A stretch of 23,751 nt of DNA from a virus. Below are positions 12,804 to 21,814 of the stretch, one piece after another. The notes below the pieces were generated by a model. It had not been told where the DNA came from and searched no databases. It was given only the letters and a program-made list of their open reading frames with translations. The stretch lies in the IMG/VR virus record IMGVR_UViG_3300021092_000212, positions 1-23,751 of that record; one strand, 5' to 3'. The position numbers and the translations under genes were made by a program. The number at the start of each line of letters is the position of its first letter. Position 1 is the first letter of the stretch.

Positions 12804-15287
12804 ATGGCTGCAGGAACAGAAGGATACGTAGATACTAGAGGTAGCGTAAATCCTATTGCATCTGTTATCTCAAAGATACTTGCTGCCAGACAGATGGCAG
12901 AAGAAGAGAGACAGTATGCATCTGATATTGCAGAAGCAAATCAAACATCTTTAGAAGAAGCAGGAATTGAAAAAGGTTTCTTCTTTAAAAAAGCATTAGC
13001 GCATGAATTTGGTGGAGATTACATTGGTAGTAAGAAAGAAGATTTAAATAATCTCGTCGAGCGTGCAAAATTATTAAAAAACCCAAGACAAAATTTTTGG
13101 CAACTATTTAAGAAACAAAAGAAGTCAACAAAACTACAGAGATTTAAGGCAAAGTTTGATTATGCCGTAGAAATTGATGATCCAATGACACGACCAATGT
13201 CTCCTGTAACTGGAGGCAGTGCTCGTAAGGTACAAAAAGCAACTAGAGGATCTGGAAAAAGAATTAGTAAAGAACAACTACTAGAATCTTTAAATAGTTT
13301 AGTAGGTTCTTTGCAATCTATTAGTTCTTCTCTCAATGAAACAACATCACAATCATCAAAGAGTATTAATGCTGTTGCCGAATCACAATTACAATTAGCA
13401 GAACAATTAAAAACCAGAACTGATACTCTTGAAGACAAGTTAGATAAAATTGCTGCAGCAATTTCAAAGCAAACTCAATTCCAAAAAGTATCAATTGATA
13501 AAGCAGAAGATGTAGAACACGAAAAATCTTTAGACAAAGTTACTGATACAGCAACTGTAAGTGGATTTGATGATCTTAGTACAAAGGAGAATGAACTAGC
13601 AAGACCAACTGGTTTTGAACATATAGCTTTGCCAGGAAATATACCAGAAGCAGAGACTGGTGCTATACTTTCTGGTCCTGATAGCGGATACTTAGCGAAG
13701 TTACATGGCGATGAGATGGTTGTTCCTCTTAACAACAACTATACTCAAGGTCAACCAAGTGCAATGGATGGAAAGGTTAGACCAAAACCTTATCAATCCA
13801 GAAGACAATCATTTGAAATAGGATCTAAACCAGTTCCTGGTGTTAGTGCGGCATCACCTATGGGAACTGGTATCGTTAACTTGGGTGGCAGCACTAATCA
13901 ATTTATGAATGAAAGTTTGGTTAGAGCAATGGAACTACCGATGAAAGCAGTTGGCGGAGCAGTCATTTCATCAACTTCAAAATACATTGGAGCATTAGGT
14001 GGGCAGGCAGGTGGATTAGATAATGATTTGCAATCTCTTATTAGACCCGTTGCTGCAGTATTTGGATTGCCTCCATCATTTGCAAAGAGTGCTGCTGGAA
14101 CTGGTGCTAAAGAAGCAGAAGTACCAGCACCAGTAGAAAAGAAAGATGAGGGTCGTGGTGGTATCCTAGCAAAGATGTTAGAAACTTTTGAGACAGTATT
14201 AAAAGGTCTTGCTGATACTATTAATGAAAGCAATCCTCCTGGTCCTGGTCCTGGTCCCGATGGTGATTTATTAATTCCAGGTGATGCACCACCAGAAATT
14301 AAAGCATTGATGGAAACTATATCTGGTGGAGAGGGAGGACCAAACTCTGTAAATAATGTCGGAGAAGTTAAAGGTCTTTCTGACATGACTATTGATCAAG
14401 CAATTTCTAAGGGCCTGGAGTTAAAGGAACAAGGATTATCATCTGGAGCTCTTGGTGCATATCAATTCATGCCACAATACTTAAAAGAAAGAGCAGAAAA
14501 AGCAGGTCTTGATACATCAAAAGATAAATTTAGCATGGAAAATCAAACAAAAATTATGAGAACTTTTATGGTAGGTCTTTATGGACAAACTGAAGCAACC
14601 ATGGTTCGTCATTTAAAGGAAGGAAAATTAGAATCACATATTTTTCCAAAACTTGCTAAAGATTCTGGATGGCCTTCTCTTCCTGGTGGTAGTCAACCAA
14701 ATGTTCACACTCCTCACGCAGCAAAAAGATATGAAGCAAAACTAAAAAAATATCAACAAATTGCAGCATCTCCTGCTGCTCCACCGCCTTCTGCAGGAAT
14801 TGATCCAGCTAAAACTGAAGCAAGAGTAGAAAGTCTTAAAAAATTCTTGTCTTCTTCTAAGCCTGGAGATGGGACATCATTCCAGATACCAGAGTTGGGA
14901 GTATCTTATGTGAGAGGAAAAGATTTGTTTGGAAAACAAGTTGACAAATTAATTAGTACACGAGATGGAAAGACATTAATTTTCTCTGGGTCTAGTCAAG
15001 CTGTGAGACAAAAAATTACAGAACTCCTTGAGAAGAAAGGATTGCCATCTATAAATCCTCCTACTCCAAAACCAGAGAAAAATCCAGAGACTGCTTCTGC
15101 AAGAGCAGAGATGTTAAAACCAGATGCAAAAACTGGAAACGGATCTACTGCTATTGCAATGTTAAATACTAATGGATCTCCTGTGACAGATACTTCTACA
15201 CCTCCTGGTGCAGATAATCTTGCAATTGATAGAGGAGTTCCTGATCGTTCGTACAGAGATTTTTACCCCAATAAAGCAATCGGATAA
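12804..15287 (+). CDS. second tape-measure-like protein with lysozyme/transglycosylase-like domain
   Basis: 827 residues, start fixed by GGAGA at 12791-12795. It is a divergent paralog of the preceding protein. Shared features are AAGTEGYVDTRG at residues 2-13, GFEHIALPG, the LHGDEMVVPLNN motif (LHGTEWV in the partner), FEIGSKPVPG, and a segment with the pattern A(S/V)..STSKYIGALG...LPPSF. Residues about 155-235 are coiled coil (SLNSLVGSLQSISSSLNETT). Residues about 505-640 look like a muramidase/lytic transglycosylase fold: Glu510 in SGGEGGPNSVN is the candidate catalytic acid and GALGAYQFMP (548-557) the usual substrate-cleft motif. It may help the tail pierce the cell wall. A gp29-type role is inferred from position. 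Confidence 0.65.
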   Translation: MAAGTEGYVDTRGSVNPIASVISKILAARQMAEEERQYASDIAEANQTSLEEAGIEKGFFFKKALAHEFGGDYIGSKKEDLNNLVERAKLLKNPRQNFWQLFKKQKKSTKLQRFKAKFDYAVEIDDPMTRPMSPVTGGSARKVQKATRGSGKRISKEQLLESLNSLVGSLQSISSSLNETTSQSSKSINAVAESQLQLAEQLKTRTDTLEDKLDKIAAAISKQTQFQKVSIDKAEDVEHEKSLDKVTDTATVSGFDDLSTKENELARPTGFEHIALPGNIPEAETGAILSGPDSGYLAKLHGDEMVVPLNNNYTQGQPSAMDGKVRPKPYQSRRQSFEIGSKPVPGVSAASPMGTGIVNLGGSTNQFMNESLVRAMELPMKAVGGAVISSTSKYIGALGGQAGGLDNDLQSLIRPVAAVFGLPPSFAKSAAGTGAKEAEVPAPVEKKDEGRGGILAKMLETFETVLKGLADTINESNPPGPGPGPDGDLLIPGDAPPEIKALMETISGGEGGPNSVNNVGEVKGLSDMTIDQAISKGLELKEQGLSSGALGAYQFMPQYLKERAEKAGLDTSKDKFSMENQTKIMRTFMVGLYGQTEATMVRHLKEGKLESHIFPKLAKDSGWPSLPGGSQPNVHTPHAAKRYEAKLKKYQQIAASPAAPPPSAGIDPAKTEARVESLKKFLSSSKPGDGTSFQIPELGVSYVRGKDLFGKQVDKLISTRDGKTLIFSGSSQAVRQKITELLEKKGLPSINPPTPKPEKNPETASARAEMLKPDAKTGNGSTAIAMLNTNGSPVTDTSTPPGADNLAIDRGVPDRSYRDFYPNKAIG

Positions 15288-15289
15288 TC

Positions 15290-16693
15290 ATGGCAAATTT
15301 TCCATACGCAACTAGTGCTCAGTTGCTATCATGTACTATCTCTAATGCTAAAGGAGAAAATACTCTAGATATTACTGATCTCGTACAGAGGTTTGATTAC
15401 TTTGAAGATATTAATCAACCGATGACACATGCTAAGTTGCAGTTAGCAGATTCTGGAAGCAATATAATATCGTCTTACCCAATTCAAGGATTTGAAAAGA
15501 TTGTACTTTCCTTTAAAGCAACAGATGATCAAGATTATGAATATGAAATGCGAGTAAATAAAATACAAAACAGATTTGAAGGTCAAAGATTTCAAACATA
15601 TACACTAGGTTTAATATCTTTAGAAGCATTAGTAAATGAAAGTATTAAATTAGCTCAAACAATAGCAGGTAAACCAGAAGAATTAGTATCTCAGATGCTA
15701 GAAAAATTAAGTTCTGAGAAAGAATTTTTTTATGATAGAAGTTTGTTCAAAGTTAAATTTAATATTGCAAAAAAATCTCCTTTCTCAGTGATAGATTTTG
15801 TAAAGTCTAGGGCTGTTTATGGTCAGTCAACCTCAGAAGCAACGACTTCATCTAGAACAACATCTGCACCTGCAACTGGAACATCAGATTTAGGAAGAAC
15901 TAGCGCATCAACATACAGCAAAGTTCAAGGAACTGCAGGATATGCATTCTATGAAAACAGAACTGGTTACCATTTTAAATCTCTAGAGACTTTATTTTCT
16001 GTTGACGAAAACGAACCTGTTCAATCATTTTATTTGGCACCAGCTGGATCTTCTGTTGAAGAGATAAACAGAATATTTGATATAGAATTTCCACAGGAGA
16101 TAGATATTCTTTCTAAGTTAAGAATGGGAGCATTCTCTTCGGTTCTTTGTACATATGATTTTAGCACAGGAAAATATGAGGAAAGCACATATTCTTTAGC
16201 AGATGCATATGATCAACTTACTCATCTCGGCAGTCAATCTGTTCTTCCTTCAGGTCAAAGAGAACTATCACAATATCCTACACGAGTAATGAGTGTTCTT
16301 ACAGATCATGAAACTTGGAATGATGAAGCAACAATTGGTTCTCCAGATGCAAGTGATGGTGGATCTGGAACGTCTCAGTACCCAGACTTTCAAAAACATT
16401 ATATCATGCAGACAATTGCTAGATCTCATACCGCAATTAATCAAAAATTAATTCTTACTATTCCAGGAACGCCTGCTTTAAAAGTGGGTGACACAATAAA
16501 TGTATTCATTCCCAATCAAGTTCCTTCACAAAACAGATCAGCTGATAATGAATATGATCCAGAGCACAGCGGAACATATTTAATTTCAGAAGTTAATCAT
16601 GCATTTGCCCCAAAGAAAAAGCAAGCAGCAACATTTTTGACAGTCATACGTGATACTTATGGAGTACAAGATACTCCATCAAATGTACAATAA
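15290..16693 (+). CDS. 27: gp27 baseplate hub protein
   Basis: 467 residues (T4 gp27 is 391). Gp27 forms the trimeric ring of the central hub that binds gp5 and connects to the tail tube. The sequence starts with MANFPYATSAQLLSCTISNA and has the paired hub barrel pattern TLDITDLVQRFDYFEDINQPMTHAKLQLADS, EKIVLSFKA, and a C-terminal LKVGDTINVFIPN...SGTYLISEVNHAF barrel. A Ser/Thr-rich insertion at about residues 180-215 (SEATTSSRTTSAPATGTSD) explains much of the extra length. It starts 2 nt after the previous stop. Its own stop is inside the next late promoter. Confidence 0.88.
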   Translation: MANFPYATSAQLLSCTISNAKGENTLDITDLVQRFDYFEDINQPMTHAKLQLADSGSNIISSYPIQGFEKIVLSFKATDDQDYEYEMRVNKIQNRFEGQRFQTYTLGLISLEALVNESIKLAQTIAGKPEELVSQMLEKLSSEKEFFYDRSLFKVKFNIAKKSPFSVIDFVKSRAVYGQSTSEATTSSRTTSAPATGTSDLGRTSASTYSKVQGTAGYAFYENRTGYHFKSLETLFSVDENEPVQSFYLAPAGSSVEEINRIFDIEFPQEIDILSKLRMGAFSSVLCTYDFSTGKYEESTYSLADAYDQLTHLGSQSVLPSGQRELSQYPTRVMSVLTDHETWNDEATIGSPDASDGGSGTSQYPDFQKHYIMQTIARSHTAINQKLILTIPGTPALKVGDTINVFIPNQVPSQNRSADNEYDPEHSGTYLISEVNHAFAPKKKQAATFLTVIRDTYGVQDTPSNVQ

Positions 16694-16696
16694 ATA
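16689..16696 (+). promoter_or_regulatory. late promoter motif for the gp5-like gene
   Basis: AATAAATA fits NATAAATA and contains the gp27 TAA stop (16691-16693). The next ATG is at 16716 with only a weak AAAGG ribosome-binding site. Confidence 0.6.
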
Positions 16697-16715
16697 TTTA
16701 AAAGGCATTTTATAA

Positions 16716-19700
16716 ATGGATCCAGTATTATCATCATTATTTCCAATCAATAAGATAGGAAGCGATGGGTTTTCCTGGTGGATTGGACAGGTAGAAAATA
16801 CCAATGACCCTAAAAAGGGCGGAAGAGTTCAAATAAGAATTGTAGGTGAGCATCTTAGAGATTGTAGTGTTGTTCCTACTGCTTCTTTGCCATGGGCTCC
16901 CATTATGATGCCTGTGACTACTCCATATTCTGATAATGGAGATACAGGAGCATCATCTAATTTAGCTACTGGTTCTTGGGTACTTGGTTTTTACTTAGAT
17001 AACGATAAACAAAAACCAATTATCATGGGGTCGATCCCCCATACTCCAGGATCAACTAAAGTTGTTGGCGATGATCCAAATCCAGGCGGAGATTGTAAAA
17101 GTCTAACAAGATATGTTGCCGAAGCTGATCCTTATACAAACTTTAGTCAGGTAGATGGTGGTCCAACTGCATCAGCTGATAATGAAGTTGGATATGAAGC
17201 GGGAGCAGTAACTACTGGAGCTCAACCTGTTGCTAGTCAACGTGCTGGAGAAAGAGGTGGAGCTCCTCCAGTTATTGCTGGAGCATTCGGAAAGAACTCG
17301 GAGAACAATCCTACTGGAGGACAGTTTTGTGTAGTCATTGCTAATCCTCATTGTGGTGCCGAGAAAAATTTAAAAACAAATCTCACTCATATTATTGGTG
17401 AGATGCTTGCAGCAAATCAAGATTCTGGTGGACAACTAGGAGATTTTTATGTAAGTAAAGTAAGTGGAGTTTTAACTGAGCAAGTTGGAACTGGTCGGTA
17501 TCATATTAGTAGAGTTGTTAGATTGGTTAGAAGTTCTGTAGCAAGAGCAAAAGGAGAAGTTCTTAAAACTCTACGAGAAGGTATTGATACAGTAGTTGAA
17601 ACTGCATTGTATGAAAGAGAACGTCCGATTGTTCCTGATGATATTGATCAACCTCTTACAGAACAGCAAAGATCTGCAGTTCAAGAGGGAAGTGATGCTT
17701 TAAGTGCTGCACTTGAATCTGGAGATCAAGCAGAGATTGATGCTGCTAATGCTAGTTTTGCAGCGACATTGGAAGAAGTTACTGGTCAACGAGGACATCC
17801 TACAATTAAACCAAAACAATCCAGACTAAAAGGATTGCAAGACTTTTTTAACAATGCTGTAAAAGATCTTGGTTGTTCTTTCAAGGATATCACAGAAAGA
17901 TTAGCACAATTTATTACAGATCTTCTTCTTGGATTGCTTGAACAAGCATACAATGCTGCAGCATGTTTAATAGATCAAGTTGTTAATTACATTCTAAGCA
18001 CACTTCTCGGATTTATTGATGAAATTATTAATGCTGTACTTGGTCCAATACAAGAAATCTTGAGTGCAATTGCTAGTGTAGGCAACATGGTTGGCGCTGC
18101 AATTAAAAAAGTTACAGATCTTTTAGGACTGGTTTGCACTGGACCAGAAGCTCAGTGTGAAAAGATCCAAGTAACTTGTACTGATTGTTCTAACGGCGAA
18201 GAAAGTGAAGATGATCTCGACAGACTAATCAGAGCAGTTGAAGATGGAGCATTGGATTTTGGTTCTGGTATTTGTAGAGAAGCTACAGAATATCCTCCCG
18301 TTCCTGAAACTTCTGTAGTTTTTCTTGGCGGTACTCCAGCACCGACAACTCCACCTGTTGTTCCTGGTCCGCCATCTGGCCCTGTTCCACCATTTGGAGT
18401 TGGCGTTAGTGGGAGACTTGAATATACATCTAGTAATATTAGAGTTCCAGAAGGAAGTCCAGCTGTGTTCACAATTACTAGATCAGGAGATATTACTCAA
18501 CCATCTAGTTTAAATTTTACATTTAATAATATAACTACAACTGCTGCTGACTATACTTTGGTTTCGCCAGCAGCTGCTGGTGCTGTTGCATTTGCAGCAG
18601 GTGCAACTTCAGCAACTATAACCTTTAACACAATTGCTGATGCTGTTGTAGAAGGGTTTGAAGAATTTAGTATTGTACTTTCTGTAGGTACAACCCCTCC
18701 TGGGTATATTAATGTATTTCCATCTGGAGTTCAGTTTGATTGTACAATCATAGATCCTGCTGTTGCTGCTCCTGTGATTCCTGCCGTCCCTGGGATCCCA
18801 GCAGCACCACCCCCAGCCGCTCCTGTTGTTCCTGTCCTTCCAGTTGCAGGTCCATTTGTTCCTGCTATTCCTGCGGTAGCATTAGCATATGCTGTCAGTC
18901 CAGATAAAGCATTTGTAGACGAAGGAGATACAGTTACATTTAACATTGTTACTAAAGGAGTTCCAGACGGAGCATCTTTAAACTATACACTATCTGGTAT
19001 TAATTCTGCAGATATTGTAGGAGGATCATTGACAGGTAGTTTTGTTATCACTTCAGGTGCAGCATCAGTTCCTATTCAGATTGCTGTTAACGATGACGCA
19101 CCAGGAGATGATCCAGCAGAAGCACTAACATTTTCAATTGATACTACAACTGCATCTGCTTCTGTTACTATCAATGCAACAAGAAGTACGGCACCATCTT
19201 ACTTTATAAGTGCCGATAAAACTGTAGCAAATGAAGGTGATACTATCATATACACCGTAAAAACAACAAATGTTGCAGATGGAACAGTCTTAACTTATTC
19301 TTTAAGCGGTCCTAGCATCTCTTCTACTGATATTGTTGGTGGATTACTGACAGGAAATGTAACGATTACTTCTAGCATAGGAACATTCTCAATTCAAGTA
19401 GCAAATGATGGTATTTTTGAAGGACCAGAAGTTTTAACATGTAGTATTAATACTACAACTGCTTCAGTAGATGTTATTATTAACAATGCACCTCTTGCTG
19501 CAGTTCCAGTTGCACTTACTCCAACTTATGCTGTTTCTTCCGATAAGTTAATTTACGATGAGGGAGAGACTATTGTGTATACTATCACAACAACTAATGT
19601 TTCCGATGGAACTAATTTCTCGTATCAATTGTTTGGATCAGGAATTACTGCATCTGATTTTATATCGAGATCTTTGAGTGGAACTTTCACGATCTATAGT

Positions 19701-20387
19701 AACACAGCTACAGTTAATATTCAAATCGAGGATGATACAGATATTGAAGGAGATGAGACACTAAGATTTTCAATTATTACCACTGCAGCATTTACAGATG
19801 TTATTATCAGAGCAGATGTTCCTGCGTCATTGCCAACGACGGGGGTATTTAAACGTTGCATAGGAACTCCAAGAGCATCTGTTACTACTGATAGTTCTGG
19901 TAGAATTATTAGCATTGATTTAGATGATCCTGGTTGTCCATATGCTACTCCACCAAGAGTTATTATTACTGGAGTAGGATATGGTGCTGCAGCAATTGTA
20001 ACACTTGATAAAACTGGATACGTTTCTGGAGTAAAACTTACTAGAACTGGTGTTGGATATACACCAGCACTCCCGCCAACAGGTACGTTATGCATTGTAA
20101 CCTCATTCACGCTAATACGTCCAGGTTCGGGATATACTTCTATTCCAACAGTTTATGTTGATGATGATGACAGCATCGCAGAAGCAATAATTAAAGATGG
20201 TTTTGTTACAGAGATACGAGTTTTAAATAGGACAAGATCATTTGATATTCTTCCAAAGGTAAGAATTGTAGGTGGTGGCGGATATGGAGCAAGATTTTTA
20301 CCAAATCTATCTTGCCTAGATAGTGATGAGCTAACACGTAGAGGTTATGCGAAGATTGGTACTGGTAAATATATTGATTGTCCGTAA
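16716..20387 (+). CDS. 5: gp5-like OB-fold hub protein with Calx-beta repeats
   Basis: 1223 residues. Residues about 15-120 are the N-terminal OB domain of T4 gp5 (WWIGQVENTNDPKKGGRVQIRI...LPWAPIMMPVTTP...GSWVLGFYLDNDKQKPIIMGSIPHTPG), which binds gp27. No lysozyme domain follows. Instead there are helices (about 185-470, partly amphipathic), a Cys cluster (CTGPEAQCEKIQVTCTDCS, about 471-489), and a Pro/Gly linker. Then come four Calx-beta-like domains (about 566-658, 724-819, 826-921, 937-1031), the last three close tandem copies (SxDK...EGDT...YxLSG...DIVGG). A Pro/Ala/Val-rich spacer (about 676-722) separates the first from the rest. The end carries GxGYTxxPxV repeats typical of virion proteins. 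The Calx-beta array may bind surfaces or Ca2+. It abuts the spike gene (TAAATG). Confidence 0.75.
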   Translation: MDPVLSSLFPINKIGSDGFSWWIGQVENTNDPKKGGRVQIRIVGEHLRDCSVVPTASLPWAPIMMPVTTPYSDNGDTGASSNLATGSWVLGFYLDNDKQKPIIMGSIPHTPGSTKVVGDDPNPGGDCKSLTRYVAEADPYTNFSQVDGGPTASADNEVGYEAGAVTTGAQPVASQRAGERGGAPPVIAGAFGKNSENNPTGGQFCVVIANPHCGAEKNLKTNLTHIIGEMLAANQDSGGQLGDFYVSKVSGVLTEQVGTGRYHISRVVRLVRSSVARAKGEVLKTLREGIDTVVETALYERERPIVPDDIDQPLTEQQRSAVQEGSDALSAALESGDQAEIDAANASFAATLEEVTGQRGHPTIKPKQSRLKGLQDFFNNAVKDLGCSFKDITERLAQFITDLLLGLLEQAYNAAACLIDQVVNYILSTLLGFIDEIINAVLGPIQEILSAIASVGNMVGAAIKKVTDLLGLVCTGPEAQCEKIQVTCTDCSNGEESEDDLDRLIRAVEDGALDFGSGICREATEYPPVPETSVVFLGGTPAPTTPPVVPGPPSGPVPPFGVGVSGRLEYTSSNIRVPEGSPAVFTITRSGDITQPSSLNFTFNNITTTAADYTLVSPAAAGAVAFAAGATSATITFNTIADAVVEGFEEFSIVLSVGTTPPGYINVFPSGVQFDCTIIDPAVAAPVIPAVPGIPAAPPPAAPVVPVLPVAGPFVPAIPAVALAYAVSPDKAFVDEGDTVTFNIVTKGVPDGASLNYTLSGINSADIVGGSLTGSFVITSGAASVPIQIAVNDDAPGDDPAEALTFSIDTTTASASVTINATRSTAPSYFISADKTVANEGDTIIYTVKTTNVADGTVLTYSLSGPSISSTDIVGGLLTGNVTITSSIGTFSIQVANDGIFEGPEVLTCSINTTTASVDVIINNAPLAAVPVALTPTYAVSSDKLIYDEGETIVYTITTTNVSDGTNFSYQLFGSGITASDFISRSLSGTFTIYSNTATVNIQIEDDTDIEGDETLRFSIITTAAFTDVIIRADVPASLPTTGVFKRCIGTPRASVTTDSSGRIISIDLDDPGCPYATPPRVIITGVGYGAAAIVTLDKTGYVSGVKLTRTGVGYTPALPPTGTLCIVTSFTLIRPGSGYTSIPTVYVDDDDSIAEAIIKDGFVTEIRVLNRTRSFDILPKVRIVGGGGYGARFLPNLSCLDSDELTRRGYAKIGTGKYIDCP

Positions 20388-21476
20388 ATGTCTAGAAGTC
20401 CTTTAAAACCTGCATCATATTTAAATTCAAGTGCATCAGGTCTAGCTGGTACTCCTGCAGCTAGACCTACGGGTGGCACTCCACCAGATTCACCACCAGC
20501 GCAAGATAAATTCACAACAATCTTTAAAGACAAAGGTTGGACGATGGGTGTATATGAAAATGAAACTGATGGCACGCAAGGATTTATTTTAACAAATGGT
20601 CAAACTGCATTCCACTTTGACCAAGCTGGCAACATGATCATGACCACAGGTAAACCTTTGGGTGGATGTGGTGGTAAAATTATCATGAAAGGTCAAGATA
20701 AAATTGACAAGTTTCATTCAGTCGCAATTGAAATTACAGGAAACGACGATGAAGAGGAAGAGACAACAAATGCTGCTGGAAATACAGAAGTAAAAAAGAA
20801 ACCAGCATATTCTTTGACAGTTTATGGTGATATTGCAATTGAATCTGTTGGTGGAGACATCGGCATGAAAGGAGATAATATTACTATTCAAGCGAATGAA
20901 ACTTTAACTTTAAAAAGTCTAGAAAATTTACAGATACAATCGGAAGCAAATGTAAATATATTTTCACCAAATATAAACCTTGAGGGTTCATATCTTAGAA
21001 AGAAAATATCTGCAGGAGAATATAGCGAAGGTTCGGGAGAAGTCAAGATAGAGCAGACTAAACCAGGAGCAAGCATGTCAATTGAAACTCCTGGCAGTTT
21101 GAAATATGTTGTCAACGGCAACTACGAACTTGGTGTTAAAGGAGATTTCGCCATCAATACTGAAGGTAGCTATGCGTTAAGTTCAAATAAAAATTACTTC
21201 CTTACAGTACAAGGAAATGCAAATGAAAAAATTGAAGGAAAGAAAAAAGAATATGTTGGTGGTTCATCTGCCACTGTTGAAATTGATCAGGAAGAAGCAT
21301 ATCTGATTGAAATAGCAGCTGGTGGAGGTACAGTTTCTTACAAAGTTGAAGCAGACAACGACATAGAACTATCATCTAAGCTTGGAAAATTGTCTCAATC
21401 TGCTAAAACTGAGATCAATATTCAAACTGAAACTGGTTTGGTTCGTATTGAAGGAAAACAAATTTACCTAAACTAA
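20388..21476 (+). CDS. gp5 C-terminal-type beta-helix spike protein
   Basis: 362 residues. The first 40 are disordered and Pro/Ser-rich (SRSPLKPASYLNSSA...PPDSPPAQDK). Then comes a beta domain (WTMGVYENETDGTQGFILTN...GNMIMTTGKPLGGCGGKIIMKG) and, after an acidic loop (DDEEEETTNAAG), from about residue 140 a repetitive beta-helix: YGDIAIESVGGDIGMKGDN, ITIQANETLTLKSLENLQIQ, SEANVNIFSPNINLEGSYL and so on to the end. This matches the triple-stranded beta-helix of T4 gp5 that forms the puncturing spike below the hub. Here it is a separate gene right after the OB-domain protein. No C-terminal PAAR-like tip is evident. It ends the tail cluster. Confidence 0.8.
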   Translation: MSRSPLKPASYLNSSASGLAGTPAARPTGGTPPDSPPAQDKFTTIFKDKGWTMGVYENETDGTQGFILTNGQTAFHFDQAGNMIMTTGKPLGGCGGKIIMKGQDKIDKFHSVAIEITGNDDEEEETTNAAGNTEVKKKPAYSLTVYGDIAIESVGGDIGMKGDNITIQANETLTLKSLENLQIQSEANVNIFSPNINLEGSYLRKKISAGEYSEGSGEVKIEQTKPGASMSIETPGSLKYVVNGNYELGVKGDFAINTEGSYALSSNKNYFLTVQGNANEKIEGKKKEYVGGSSATVEIDQEEAYLIEIAAGGGTVSYKVEADNDIELSSKLGKLSQSAKTEINIQTETGLVRIEGKQIYLN

Positions 21477-21545
21477 AATTCGTTTTTCAAATACACGAAT
21501 CTGGGAAAAAAATTCCCGCCAAAAAATTAATAAAAAAAGTTGATC

Positions 21546-21574
21546 TTGACAAATTAGCATATATAGCTTATAAT
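21546..21574 (+). promoter_or_regulatory. consensus sigma70 promoter
   Basis: Perfect TTGACA (21546-21551), a 17-bp spacer, and perfect TATAAT (21569-21574). Predicted start is near 21581, 17 nt before the next ATG. Such a strong host-type promoter marks the start of an early unit. Nothing else in the 121-nt gap after the spike gene looks coding, and no terminator with a T-run is visible there. Confidence 0.85.
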
Positions 21575-21597
21575 TAGCCACATATATCAATTTTGTT

Positions 21598-21798
21598 ATG
21601 GCACACTACAAACCATACTCCCCTGAGTGGCATCGTTATCGGTATCTGAAAGAAGCACTGGATAAGTATCTGGATGAATATATCGATAACGAAGTAATTC
21701 TTGAAGACATTTCTGATATCCTATCGGAAAGGTCGGAAAAAGCATACGAAGAATTCAGCAGGGTCAATGAGTTAGAGTCAATGATTCATGCTAAATAA
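21598..21798 (+). CDS. small acidic helical hypothetical protein
   Basis: 66 residues: MAHYKPYSPEWHRYRYLKEA then acidic helices (LDKYLDEYIDNEVILEDISDILSERSEKAYEEFSRV). Codon usage looks normal and the gene is first after a perfect sigma70 promoter, so it is very likely expressed early. There is no Shine-Dalgarno before the ATG (TATCAATTTTGTT). No family or motif recognised. Confidence 0.65.
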   Translation: MAHYKPYSPEWHRYRYLKEALDKYLDEYIDNEVILEDISDILSERSEKAYEEFSRVNELESMIHAK

Positions 21799-21814
21799 CC
21801 CTATATGGAAAACT

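Noticed and set aside
13898-14386. 162-codon antisense frame in the second tape-measure-like gene
   Set aside because: Pro/Ser/Gly-rich composition comes from the opposite strand's codons, with no start signals.
21503-21517. Inverted repeat GGGAA-AAAAA-TTCCC after the spike gene, considered as terminator
   Set aside because: Only five pairs and followed by CGCC then A-runs, not Ts, so it lacks the terminator signature on the plus strand.
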